From assembly GCF_017104715.1 (NCBI RefSeq), contig NZ_JAAGPI010000042.1:1-64000 (forward strand): a stretch of DNA of 64,000 nucleotides, given 5' to 3'. The position numbers were made by a program, and so were the translations under genes. The stretch is from Burkholderia sp. Ac-20365. GTDB taxonomy: Bacteria; Pseudomonadota; Gammaproteobacteria; Burkholderiales; Burkholderiaceae. A model generated the notes under the pieces. The model had not been told where the DNA came from. It saw only the letters and a program-made list of their open reading frames with translations, and ran no database searches. How positions within the stretch are numbered: the stretch's first letter is position 1; each line of letters starts with the position of its first letter. Of the stretch, positions 9,427 to 17,328 are shown one piece after another.

Positions 9427-9738
9427 ATGAACAGGTCGATTCGTTTGCTCGCTGCTTCCGCTGTGCTGGTGATGTCCGGTTTGTCTGCTGCTGCTTCGGC
9501 TTCGGCGGCCGAGGTAATCGTCGTGGCGCCGTCGGCGCCGCCCGTGGAGCGCTTCGAAGCCGTGCCTGCGCCGCGCGTCGGCTATGTGTGGGACAAGGGC
9601 CACTGGCGCTGGGATCACGGCCGTTACGTATGGGTGCAGGGTCACTGGCAGGCCGAGCGCGTCGGCTATCACTGGGTGCCGGGCCACTGGGTCGCGCATG
9701 GACCGAACTGGCGGTGGGTGGGCGGCCACTGGGCCTGA
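9427..9738 (+). CDS. YXWGXW-repeat secreted protein
   Basis: A 103-aa exported protein with a Sec signal peptide (about 1-27, ending ASASA-AEV), a short Pro/Val stretch, and four aromatic repeats of the pattern Y-x-W-x-x-G-H-W (GYVWDKGHW, RYVWVQGHW, GYHWVPGHW, NWRWVGGHW). This matches YXWGXW-repeat proteins, small envelope proteins of unknown role common in Burkholderiales. The start is the ATG after AAGGGGTGAAAAC; upstream in-frame codons do not encode a signal peptide. It sits next to a tiny lipoprotein gene. Confidence 0.85.
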   Translation: MNRSIRLLAASAVLVMSGLSAAASASAAEVIVVAPSAPPVERFEAVPAPRVGYVWDKGHWRWDHGRYVWVQGHWQAERVGYHWVPGHWVAHGPNWRWVGGHWA

Positions 9739-9861
9739 TGTGTGAATGATCATCGAACGGGTAGCGATGGCGCGTGCTGATGGCATCGCGTGCTGCTATC
9801 GGCCCGTTCTTCTTACGCGCCCAAGAGCGCGATTATTCGCAACCTACAAGGGAGCTGTCAT

Positions 9862-9975
9862 ATGAGAAAAAGGACCTTGCTCGTGATCGTCGCGATGGCG
9901 GTTACGTTGGCTGGTTGCGTCGTCGTGCCGGCACGGCCGGTGTATTACCATCCGGTGGGTGTTGTCGTGTATTGA
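9862..9975 (+). CDS. 37-aa micro-lipoprotein
   Basis: A very small lipoprotein with a basic start (MRKR), a hydrophobic core and lipobox LAGC (Cys19), leaving a mature peptide of only 19 residues rich in Val, Pro and Tyr (CVVVPARPVYYHPVGVVVY). A ribosome-binding site AAGGGAG sits 8-9 bases before the ATG. Its sequence plan (GC[VI]VVP followed by Tyr/His) is shared with the 37-aa gene at 14087-14200, which supports both as real. Function unknown; location inferred to be an envelope lipid anchor. Confidence 0.7.
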   Translation: MRKRTLLVIVAMAVTLAGCVVVPARPVYYHPVGVVVY

Positions 9976-10071
9976 CGAATGGGGAGGTCGGGGGACGGTT
10001 TTGATTTGGCCGTCGCCCGATTTTTTTTGGGCTTTTTGATTGTCTTGCGACGCTGGTTTGGTTTTTATGGC

Positions 10072-10365
10072 TTTTTCGCTGGCATCCGCGGTTTGTTATC
10101 GGTGGTTCAGGCGTTGCCCCTGTGCGGGGCGGCACTTACTTTCTTTGCCGCCGCAAAGAAAGTAAGCAAAGAAAGCGGGCTAACACCGCCCGTTCTCAAC
10201 CACTGCCTGAGGACCCCCAACGGTTCCTCTGCTTCACATGGCAACTTCCCGGTCACCGCCCGTTGCCAGCGCTTCGGCTAGGCGCCTCACCTACTTCAAA
10301 CACCCGTACAACTGCCAGCGGCAGCGAATGGTTACGGCCGCCCAGGTGGCAAACTGTGTGTAGGT
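10072..10365 (+). repeat. Left arm of a large inverted-repeat intergenic element
   Basis: About 295 bases that recur, inverted and diverged, at 10465-10762. Shared blocks, in order, are TCGCTGGCATCCGCG, GCGTTGCCCCTGTGCGGGG, a long TACTTTCTTTG hairpin, AACACCGC, CCCCCAACGG, CCCGTTGCCAGCGC, GCGCCTCACC and GGCAAACTGTGTGT. The hairpin at 10135-10166 has 13-bp arms. No credible protein is encoded. The element resembles abundant intergenic repeats I associate with Burkholderia/Paraburkholderia genomes (memory, not searched). Confidence 0.85.
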
Positions 10366-10464
10366 CGTAGTACTTCACGCGTCAGCGCTCCTACGACACC
10401 GATCCTGCTTCCGAGCGGCCCACCTTGGTTTTCAGTCCGGAGTGAAGCGCATACGCCACGACAG

Positions 10465-10762
10465 CCGACACACAGTTTGCCGCTATAGAACGTGGGCGAT
10501 TTGATCGCGTGTATGGCGACGCGGGAGCGTGCAGCGGGTGAGGCGCTGTTTCAAGGCGCTGGCAACGGGCATTGAGAAGAACGTTGCCGCGAACGGGACG
10601 GGGCCGTTGGGGGCCCGTGGGCAAAGAGAAGAACTAGCGGTGTTCAGCGGCTTTCTTTTGCCTACTTTTCTTTGCCGCGGCAAAGAAAAGTAGGTGCCGC
10701 CCCGCACAGGGGCAACGCCTGCGCCGCGTAGGCGCTAACGCGGATGCCAGCGAAAACCCAGG
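10465..10762 (-). repeat. Right arm of the inverted-repeat element
   Basis: The reverse complement of this arm matches the left arm block by block. It contains a perfect 16-bp hairpin with a 2-base loop (10661-10694, CCTACTTTTCTTTGCC arm). About 100 unique bases (10366-10464) lie between the arms, themselves flanked by ACTTCACGCG / AGTGAAGCGC-like sequence. The arms differ at many positions, so this is two family members in opposite orientation rather than a recent duplication. The element fills most of the 818-base stretch between the micro-lipoprotein and clc genes. Confidence 0.85.
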
Positions 10763-10793
10763 CAAACCAAACCAAACCAAACCAACCTCAACA

Positions 10794-12176
10794 TCATTCC
10801 TTCGCTTCACTGCGCGTCTCAGACTGCCCAGCTGACGACACGTCTTCCTCCTCCTGAGCGCCAGCAACAGACTCAGCCGCAGACGGCGTCATATACCGAT
10901 TCGCCAACGCCTCATACAACGGCGGCGCGAACATCCCCGAAATCCGGCTCGACACGAGCGCCGTCGCCATCAACGAAATCACCAGCGCGTGCCCGTTGAT
11001 CATTTCCATCACAATCACAAACGACGTGATCGGCGATTGCGTGACGGCAGCCAGATAGCCAACCATCGCGAGTGCGATCAGCATCGGCAATTGCATGTCG
11101 CTGAACGCCATGTGCAGCACGTTGCCGAAGCCCGCGCCGATCGACAGCGACGGCGCAAAAATGCCGCCTGGAATGCCCGGCAGATACGAGCCGATCATCG
11201 ACGCCATCTTCAGCAGCGGATAGAACACCGACAGCTGCTCGGTACCGTAAAGCAGCCCGCGCGCTTCCGCATAGCCGCTGCCGAAAGTCGTACCGCCCGA
11301 CACGAGCCCGATCACCGCGATGACGAGACCACACAACGCGGCGAACGCGACGGGCCGCTCGCTGTTCAGGCGGCGCAGCGGCTCCGGTATCCAGCGTTGG
11401 GTGTTCAGCAGCAGCCAGCCAAACACGCCGCCCGCGATGCCCGTGACGATCCCCGTAATGACGACCGCGACCGCGAGCGAATCAGGGAAATGCGTGCCGA
11501 TGTCGATCGTGCCGAAGTACGTGTAGTTGCCGTTGAACCCGAGCGCAATAATGCCGGCGATGATAATGGCCGTGATCAGCACGCCGCTCGCGCGCGCTTC
11601 GAAACTGCGCGTGAGTTCTTCGATCGCGAACACAATGCCCGCGAGCGGCGTGTTGAAAGCCGCTGAAAGCCCCGCCGCCGCGCCCGCCAGCACCAGTTGC
11701 CGTTCAATCTGCGCATTCGAGCGCGGATAAAGACGGCGCAGATTGAACATCAGCGCTGCGCCGACCTGCACGGTTGGCCCCTCGCGCCCGATCGTGAAGC
11801 CGCCGAGAATCGCGAGAAATGACACGAGAATCTTGCCGATCAGAATCGGGAAGGTGAGCAGCCGCATGCCGGCTGCACTCGTGTTCGAATGCAGCGTCGC
11901 GATGACCTGTGAGATGCCGCTGCCCTCGGCGCCCTGAAAGAAACGCCGCGTAAGCCAGACCGACACGGCGGCGACGGCGGGCGTCAGCAGCAGCGTGAGC
12001 CAGCGGTGCTCGTTTTGCAGATGGAGGAAAGCGTTGTAGCCGACGTCGATCAGCCGCGCATAGTAGACGGCGATGAGACCGACAGCGATCGCGCCCAGCC
12101 AGAAGATGCCGTACTGACGCCACAGACGTCGTACGCGCCGGCCGATGCTCGAGGACAGCAGAGGTGTCCGTGCCAT
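10794..12176 (-). CDS. ClC-family chloride channel/H+ antiporter
   Basis: A 460-aa polytopic membrane protein with ClC selectivity-filter motifs: GSGIS (family GSGIP), GREGPTVQVGA with the gating glutamate, and GGIFAPSLSIGA (GxFxP). The gating Glu suggests Cl-/H+ exchange, as in E. coli ClcA, possibly in acid resistance. I chose ATG 12176 (MARTPLLSSS); a TTG 27 bases upstream would add nine residues. No CBS domains follow the channel, so it is the short bacterial form. The charged tail (EEEDVSSAG...) ends beside the inverted-repeat element. Confidence 0.92.
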   Translation of the reverse strand: MARTPLLSSSIGRRVRRLWRQYGIFWLGAIAVGLIAVYYARLIDVGYNAFLHLQNEHRWLTLLLTPAVAAVSVWLTRRFFQGAEGSGISQVIATLHSNTSAAGMRLLTFPILIGKILVSFLAILGGFTIGREGPTVQVGAALMFNLRRLYPRSNAQIERQLVLAGAAAGLSAAFNTPLAGIVFAIEELTRSFEARASGVLITAIIIAGIIALGFNGNYTYFGTIDIGTHFPDSLAVAVVITGIVTGIAGGVFGWLLLNTQRWIPEPLRRLNSERPVAFAALCGLVIAVIGLVSGGTTFGSGYAEARGLLYGTEQLSVFYPLLKMASMIGSYLPGIPGGIFAPSLSIGAGFGNVLHMAFSDMQLPMLIALAMVGYLAAVTQSPITSFVIVMEMINGHALVISLMATALVSSRISGMFAPPLYEALANRYMTPSAAESVAGAQEEEDVSSAGQSETRSEAKE

Positions 12177-12424
12177 GGGGAGTCGGGCTGGGAAGTTGGG
12201 CAAATTATAGCCGCGTAGCAGGCGGCTACGGGCCCAAAGCGCAGGATGACTTCCGGATACGGGCAGGAGCGACGGCTAAGCGGCTTGCGGACTGTCAAGC
12301 CGGGTAACGTCTGGTAACGACAGAACAGCTCCGGCAAGATTTGCTGCTGCCCATTTTGCGGGCAATTATCGAGATGGTCGGCTAAAATTGCAGATTGCAC
12401 CCCAGCAGCCAAATCGGGCACTCA

Positions 12425-13432
12425 ATGAAGCGAATTCTCATCGTCAAGGTCACCTCCATGGGCGACGTGATACAGGCTCAGCCGATCGTATCGGATCTGA
12501 AGCGTGCGTTCCCCGGCGTCGAGGTCGACTGGGCGGTGGACGAGTCCTTTGCGGAAATCGCCCGCTGGAATCCCGGCACCGACCGCGTGCTGGCGGCGCC
12601 TCTGCGCCGCTTCAAGAAGGCGCGCCACTGGGCGGACTTCAAGGCGATCGCGCAGTCCATCGGCGAATTGCGCGCGCACCGGTATGACGTCGCGCTCGAT
12701 ATTCACGGTGTCTACAAGAGCGCGATCATTTCGTTCCTGTCGCGTTCCCGCAAGCGTCTCGGCTATCGCAACAAGCATCTTGGTGAGCGCGGCGCTGCGT
12801 TCGCCTATAACGGCCGCTTTGCGCCGACGCTCGACCGCAACGCGTGGAGCGGAATGCGCGACACCGTCAGCACGGCGCTCGGCTATTCGCTCGACGGCCC
12901 CGCCGACTACAACCTGCATATTCCCGCGCCCGCCAAACCGATCGTCGAAACGGGCGGCCGGCCGCTCGCGATGCTGTTCCACGCGGCCTCCAAGGACGAC
13001 AAGAAGTGGCCCGCGTCGCACTGGATCGCGATCGCGCAAGAACTGGTGCGGCGGGGCTTCTACGTGGTCGTGCCGTGGGGATCGCCCGCCGAGCGCAGCG
13101 AGGGAATGGCGATCGCCGATCAGGTGGAAGGCGTGGACTTGCTGCCGAAGCTGAGCGTCACGGAAATCGCCCAGGTCATTGCAGCGTCGGACTTCGTGAT
13201 CGGCGTCGATACGGGCTTCGTCCACCTGGCGCATGCGCTCGGCAAGCGCACGGTAATGATTTTTATCGCGACGTCGCGGGAAACGTTCGGCAACAACGTG
13301 CCGTTCCGGTCGGTATCGATTGGGGATGGCAACTCGGTGCCGCCCATTTCCGAGGCGCTGGCCGCCATCGATCACGTGCATGCCGATCCGCTGGGCCTTG
13401 ATGGAAAGGGCGCGTCGATGGCAGCGGCCTGA
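12425..13432 (+). CDS. waaC: Lipopolysaccharide heptosyltransferase I
   Basis: A 335-aa GT9 glycosyltransferase that adds the first L-glycero-D-manno-heptose to Kdo2-lipid A. Start ATG 12425 gives MKRILIVKVTSMGDVIQA, the standard WaaC opening with donor-side SMGD. Other family marks are DIHGVYKSAIIS and the C-terminal donor-binding FVIGVDTGFVHLAHALGK. Length is normal. It appears as a single gene between clc (opposite strand) and a gene-poor stretch; waaA, a frequent neighbour elsewhere, is not adjacent here. Confidence 0.95.
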   Translation: MKRILIVKVTSMGDVIQAQPIVSDLKRAFPGVEVDWAVDESFAEIARWNPGTDRVLAAPLRRFKKARHWADFKAIAQSIGELRAHRYDVALDIHGVYKSAIISFLSRSRKRLGYRNKHLGERGAAFAYNGRFAPTLDRNAWSGMRDTVSTALGYSLDGPADYNLHIPAPAKPIVETGGRPLAMLFHAASKDDKKWPASHWIAIAQELVRRGFYVVVPWGSPAERSEGMAIADQVEGVDLLPKLSVTEIAQVIAASDFVIGVDTGFVHLAHALGKRTVMIFIATSRETFGNNVPFRSVSIGDGNSVPPISEALAAIDHVHADPLGLDGKGASMAAA

Positions 13433-14086
13433 GGCCGCAGGGCAAGCGGGCGGAACCGTAGAAAAAAGAAAAGAGGCGCACGCGCAGTTCGTCCAATTTC
13501 GGGACGCCGTCGCGAGACGCCTCTGAAAAGCCCGCGCCTGAAGCGCGCGGACCGAGAGGAAACCTGCAGAACAAACCGGTACAACATCCGTAGAGACCGC
13601 ACGGATGTGGACAAGTTCAAACATTTTTCGACTTTTTTATTCGTTTTCTGCGGTGACGCTGCGCGCCGTGTCCGCGTGTCTCCTCGACCGTGATGTGCGA
13701 ACGATGGATGTTCGCCGTGGTACTGCGCGCCCGCGCTACGGTTCGCGTCCATTACACGCCTGTTAAAACTGTCGCTTTTGTTTCGGCTTTCGGTAACGCG
13801 TTTGGCGCGTCCCGGCGGCGCCAGCGCTGCGACACGTTCTCAATCCTTCGAAGCCAGGCCCGCCAAAGCGCTACAGGCGGTCCTCATGCGTTCCGACTCG
13901 CCCCAAGTCATGCCGTCTGTGCGTGATGTCGACGGTTCGCCGCGCCGCGCGGTGCTCTGCGCGTGTAACACAAGCCCGGCGGATGCTTACAAATTGCAAC
14001 GGTCGCCCCTGTCAGGTTCGTGTTCAATCGAGGTCATTCGGGGTTCGCTCGAATAAAACGACACTGACTCAAAAAGGGAGAAGAAC
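13433..14086. other. 654-base stretch without a recognisable long gene
   Basis: Between waaC and a micro-lipoprotein gene. I see only local dyads: GAGGCG (13474-13479) with CGCCTC (13517-13522), and CATCCGT...ACGGATG at about 13587-13607, followed within 50 bases by a T-rich run (ACATTTTTCGACTTTTTTAT), which could terminate waaC transcription. The open frames here (for example 13690-13926) have Arg/Ser/Ala-rich shadow composition and no ribosome-binding sites. The 3' part presumably holds the promoter of the lipoprotein gene; an AT-richer TTACAAATTGCAACGG at about 13988 is the only candidate. Confidence 0.5.
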
Positions 14087-14200
14087 GTGAAACGCTTGAT
14101 CTTGGCTGTGGTGACGGGCGCGCTGCTGGCGGCATCGCTGAGCGGTTGTATCGTGGTACCGGACGGTGGCTATCACCATCACGGCTACTACTACCGCTGA
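14087..14200 (+). CDS. 37-aa micro-lipoprotein, GTG start
   Basis: The start is GTG 14087, preceded by AAAGGGAGAAG, a strong ribosome-binding site. The 37-residue product has a basic start (MKRLIL), a hydrophobic core and lipobox LSGC (Cys21), then CIVVPDGGYHHHGYYYR, a His/Tyr-rich mature peptide of 17 residues. Same length and same GC[VI]VVP junction as the gene at 9862-9975, so the two look like members of one family. The HHH-YYY tail could bind metal, but that is speculation. Confidence 0.7.
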   Translation: MKRLILAVVTGALLAASLSGCIVVPDGGYHHHGYYYR

Positions 14201-14225
14201 TCGGGCGACGGGTGCTGATGGTCGC

Positions 14226-14405
14226 TCAGGCCATCAGTATTTCGAAGGCGACGACGGCGGCGATGGCAGCCGCATTGGCAAATACGGCTTCGACGACGAT
14301 CCCTTTCCAGCTCGCCGGCTTGAAGCGCAATGCAAGCAGCAACGAACCGAGTAGCGCCAGCGCGATGATGACGACGACATCTGCGTTGCTCAAATGAAAG
14401 TTCAT
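14226..14405 (-). CDS. 59-aa two-helix membrane protein
   Basis: Start ATG 14405 is chosen by the ribosome-binding site GGGGAGG about 6 bases upstream; the longer in-frame extension is Arg/Ser-rich and unlikely. The product MNFHLSNADVVVIIALALLG... has two hydrophobic segments (about 9-26 and 36-57) around a short positively charged loop (RFKPASWK), so a small inner-membrane protein. Not assigned to a family. Its stop is 26 bases from the stop of the convergent micro-lipoprotein. Confidence 0.65.
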   Translation of the reverse strand: MNFHLSNADVVVIIALALLGSLLLALRFKPASWKGIVVEAVFANAAAIAAVVAFEILMA

Positions 14406-14594
14406 CGACGCCTCCCCGGCAGCGTGGCTGCCTGACCGCCTGTTTGACCTGCTTTGATGCGAGCGCTTTGACTCGAGTATAGGCATGTCAAAAAGGCGCA
14501 CAAGCAAGGGAGTTTCCCTGTTTTCGTTGGTCCCGACTCAAGCTTTCGCGGGTCCTGGAGCGGTGAGCCAGCTTTGAAAGTCTCTCGAAAACAA

Positions 14595-14630
14595 AACGGC
14601 CCCGGCGCAATGCATCGCGCCGGGGCCGTT
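14595..14630 (-). terminator. Intrinsic terminator of the MHS transporter
   Basis: Perfect 14-bp stem (AACGGCCCCGGCGC, 14595-14608, with 14617-14630) and 8-base loop. On the minus strand it is followed by TTTTGTTTT, so it terminates the transporter gene ending at 14662. Confidence 0.9.
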
Positions 14631-14661
14631 CTGCTTCTGACTCGTGCGAACGACGGATGGC

Positions 14662-15969
14662 TTACATCAGCTGTGCGTCACGCGTCTCACGCATGCACAT
14701 GACGCCGACGAGGCTCAGCACGGCGGCAGCGGACACATACATGCCGACCCACGACAGACCGCCCTGTGCCGCGAGCATCTGCGCGATGTACGGCGCCACC
14801 GATGCGCCCAGGATCCCGCCCAGGTTGTACGCGACACCCGCGCCCGTGTAGCGCACGTTGGTCGGGAACAGCTCGGGCAGCAACGCGCCCATCGGTGCGA
14901 ACGTGACGCCCATCAGGAACAGCTCGATGATAAGGAACAGCTGGATCTGCGGAGTCGAGCCGCTGCCGAGCAACGGCGCCATCGTGAAGCCCGACAGGAT
15001 CGCCGCGATGCAGCCGACGATCAGCACCGGCTTGCGGCCGAAACGGTCGCTGGCCCATGCGGAGAGTGGCGTCGCAAGCGCCATGAAGACGACCGCGACG
15101 CACAGCATGCCGAGGAAGCTCTGACGCGAGATATGCAGCGCCGATACGCCGTACGACAGCGAGAACACCGTCGAGATATAGAACAGCGTGTAGCAGACGA
15201 CCATCGCGAATGCGCCGAGCATCACCGGACCGAGATGGCGGCTGAGCAGCGTCGCGACGGGCACGCGGACGCGTTCCTGACGGTCGATCGCCGCCTGGAA
15301 CGCCGGCGTTTCCGCGATTTTCAGGCGCACGTACAGGCCGAGCGCAACCAGCACCGCGCTGACGATAAACGGCACGCGCCAGCCCCAGCTGCGGAACTGC
15401 TCATCGGACAGCGACAGCGCGAGGCCGAAGAACAGGCCGTTGGAGGCGAGAAAGCCGATCGACGGCCCGAGCTGCGGGAACATGCCGAACCAGCCGCGCT
15501 TGCCGGCGGGTGCGTTCTCGGTGGCGAGCAGGGCGGCGCCGCCCCATTCGCCGCCGAGGCCGATGCCCTGGCCGAAGCGCAATACGCACAGCAGGATCGG
15601 CGCGAGACTGCCGATCGAATCGTAGCCGGGGACGAAGCCGATCAGCGTCGTCGACAGGCCCATGACGAGCAGCGACGCGACGAGCGTCGATTTGCGGCCG
15701 ATGCGGTCGCCAAAGTGACCAAACAGGAACGAGCCGATAGGCCGCGCGATGAACGCGATGCCGAACGTGACGAACGCCGACAGCGCCTGGGCAGTTGCCG
15801 AGCCGTGCGGGAAGAACACCGGGCCGATGACGAGCGCGGCGGCCGTCGCGTAGACGTAGAAGTCGTAGAACTCGATTGCAGTGCCGATGAAGCTCGCGAA
15901 GATCACGCGCGACGCGCTGCTCTTGTGTCCGGCGCCGGGCTGGGCGCTGGAAAGGGGTGAGGTGGACAT
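14662..15969 (-). CDS. MFS transporter, metabolite:H+ symporter (MHS) family
   Basis: A 435-aa, 12-helix permease. MHS hallmarks are FIGTAIEFYDFYVYATAAA in helix 1, GHFGDRIGRKSTL in loop 2-3, and LRFGQGIGLGGEWGGA in helix 4; a second RFGRKPVL occurs in loop 8-9. Relatives (ShiA, KgtP, YdfJ and others) import organic acids or related solutes with protons; the substrate here cannot be predicted. It is monocistronic, with a strong terminator downstream and a good promoter 340 bases upstream. Confidence 0.92.
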   Translation of the reverse strand: MSTSPLSSAQPGAGHKSSASRVIFASFIGTAIEFYDFYVYATAAALVIGPVFFPHGSATAQALSAFVTFGIAFIARPIGSFLFGHFGDRIGRKSTLVASLLVMGLSTTLIGFVPGYDSIGSLAPILLCVLRFGQGIGLGGEWGGAALLATENAPAGKRGWFGMFPQLGPSIGFLASNGLFFGLALSLSDEQFRSWGWRVPFIVSAVLVALGLYVRLKIAETPAFQAAIDRQERVRVPVATLLSRHLGPVMLGAFAMVVCYTLFYISTVFSLSYGVSALHISRQSFLGMLCVAVVFMALATPLSAWASDRFGRKPVLIVGCIAAILSGFTMAPLLGSGSTPQIQLFLIIELFLMGVTFAPMGALLPELFPTNVRYTGAGVAYNLGGILGASVAPYIAQMLAAQGGLSWVGMYVSAAAVLSLVGVMCMRETRDAQLM

Positions 15970-16435
15970 GCAGGGTCTCCAGATGTCGTGACGCAGCCGC
16001 GGGGCGGGCGGTGCGCCTTTGTGTGTTTAAGTGTGGTGCGAAGCGGGTGCGCGCGCAATCGTGCGGACTTCAGGGCGAACGGTAATGCGGGCGGACTTGC
16101 GACGCGAGACGTTGCATGCGCAACGAGTCGACAGATTGCAAAGTGCTGACGGGCTTATACGCCGTGTACGTCGAGAAAGGCGAAGCGGCGCAGCACGATG
16201 CAATCCGGGCGGACGCGCGCGCGGGTGGCGCGGCACGTGACGGTCGGGCTGCGCGGGGCGGGCGGGTGAGCTTGCGGCGCGCAGCAAAGGCCAGAGAATC
16301 CGGCAGATATTTAAAAAATTATAACGAGGGCGGGTGACGTGCAGCAAGGCGCACGCATCGCGTGATGCACTGCGCCGTGTGCAGGTTCGCTTACGTGGCC
16401 CGGCGTTCGGAAACGCCGGGGCATCGAGCGAGGTT
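15970..16435. other. 466-base intergenic region with long MHS leader
   Basis: No credible gene: the open frames are Arg/Ala-rich shadows. The one clear signal is a minus-strand promoter at 16318-16347 directed at the MHS gene, implying an untranslated leader of about 340 bases. The AT-rich patch TTTAAAAAATTATAA (about 16310-16323) contrasts with the GC-rich surroundings. Confidence 0.5.
16318..16347 (-). promoter_or_regulatory. Sigma-70-type promoter, minus strand
   Basis: On the minus strand, TTGCTG (16347-16342) and TATAAT (16323-16318) are separated by 18 bases, followed by an AT-rich TTTTTTAAAT. A perfect -10 with a 4/6 -35. The predicted start near 16311 would drive the MHS transporter gene at 15969 after a long leader. 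Confidence 0.55.
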
Positions 16436-16942
16436 TCAATCGATCGTTTGTGCCTGCGGCGACGCGTAGGTGCGCAGCTGGAACTTGCCGTTGTCGTTGA
16501 AGAGCCAGTCTTCGAACAGTTCGACCTGACCTTTCGCGTTCAGCAGTTTCGACGGCGGCAGAGGCAAGGGCGCCGAGCGGCGCAAGGTCGTGAGCGCCGT
16601 GCTCTCCGCTTCGTCGTCGCCGTTTGTGCGAAACACGTTCGACGCGACGATCTGTCCATTGCGATCCACGACGAACGACACCACAACGAGCGAGCGCAGC
16701 ATCGCCTGCGGATTGCCGCGCAGCACATACGACGGGTTGCGTTCGAGGATACGTTGCGCAACCGCCGAGCGGTACTGGTCGAGCGACTGGCTGTTGATCG
16801 CGGCAGGCGGCGGCGCGACGGCCGCGGCATTCGGCGGAGGCGTTACGGTGAAGCTGCAGCCGGCGCCGAGGAGCGCAAGAGCGAGTGCCGCTGCTCGCCT
16901 GAACGTTGGGGTGATGCGGCCTGAAAGCGAGAGGGTGGACAT
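16436..16942 (-). CDS. Exported TonB C-terminal-domain protein
   Basis: A 168-aa protein with a signal sequence (RRAAALALALLGAGC) and a Pro/Ala-rich spacer (PPPNAAAVAPPPAAI). The C-terminal TonB-like fold covers about 55-150 (NPSYVLRGNPQAML, VVVSFVVDRNGQIVASNVF, TTLRRSAPLPLPP). The lipobox-like GAGC has Gly rather than Leu/Val at -3, so lipidation is uncertain. With no membrane-anchored TonB helix it is not a classical TonB; relatives are annotated as energy-transducer TonB-family proteins of unknown role. The start could also be the GTG at 16957. Confidence 0.8.
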   Translation of the reverse strand: MSTLSLSGRITPTFRRAAALALALLGAGCSFTVTPPPNAAAVAPPPAAINSQSLDQYRSAVAQRILERNPSYVLRGNPQAMLRSLVVVSFVVDRNGQIVASNVFRTNGDDEAESTALTTLRRSAPLPLPPSKLLNAKGQVELFEDWLFNDNGKFQLRTYASPQAQTID

Positions 16943-17181
16943 CGCATTAACTCGCACGCGAGATGTATCTTCATCGTAGACGATGCGTGTTGCGATTCAA
17001 TGATCGTTGCTACCGATGTGAGGGGTAGCGCGCGATGTGCTGGTGATGAACGCTAACGTGACCAAGCGCGATGATCTCGCGGTCTGGGCGACACGGACGA
17101 AATGTAGAGGAAGTTTTCGCGAGACGCGACGTTTGCCTGAAGGTTTGCCTGAAGCAGAGCGCAAACGTGCATAAGAGAATC

Positions 17182-17271
17182 TGGCGGAGGGTGTGGGATT
17201 CGAACCCACGGAGGCCGTAAAGCCTCGCCGGTTTTCAAGACCGGTGCATTCAACCGCTCTGCCAACCCTCC
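17182..17271 (-). tRNA. tRNA-Ser (anticodon TGA)
   Basis: The minus strand folds as a class II tRNA with acceptor GGAGGGT/ACCCTCC, anticodon loop CTTGAAA (anticodon TGA, reads UCA), a long variable arm (GAGGCTTTACGGCCTC), T-loop GGGTTCGAATCCC and an encoded CCA at 17184-17182. Length is 90 bases with CCA. It lies between the TonB-domain gene and hemW. Confidence 0.97.
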
Positions 17272-17328
17272 GAGCCGGAAATTGTAACCTGGAACGCTAC
17301 CGCGACGGAAAACAAACCTGCCAGCCGA

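Noticed and set aside
10391..10867. Short open frames within the inverted-repeat element (FFAAAKK-type peptides)
   Set aside because: They translate the palindromic repeat arms; the same peptide pattern arises in both arms and orientations.
11320..11730. Short plus-strand frames over the clc gene
   Set aside because: Shadows in an overlapping frame; the minus-strand ClC motifs are unambiguous.
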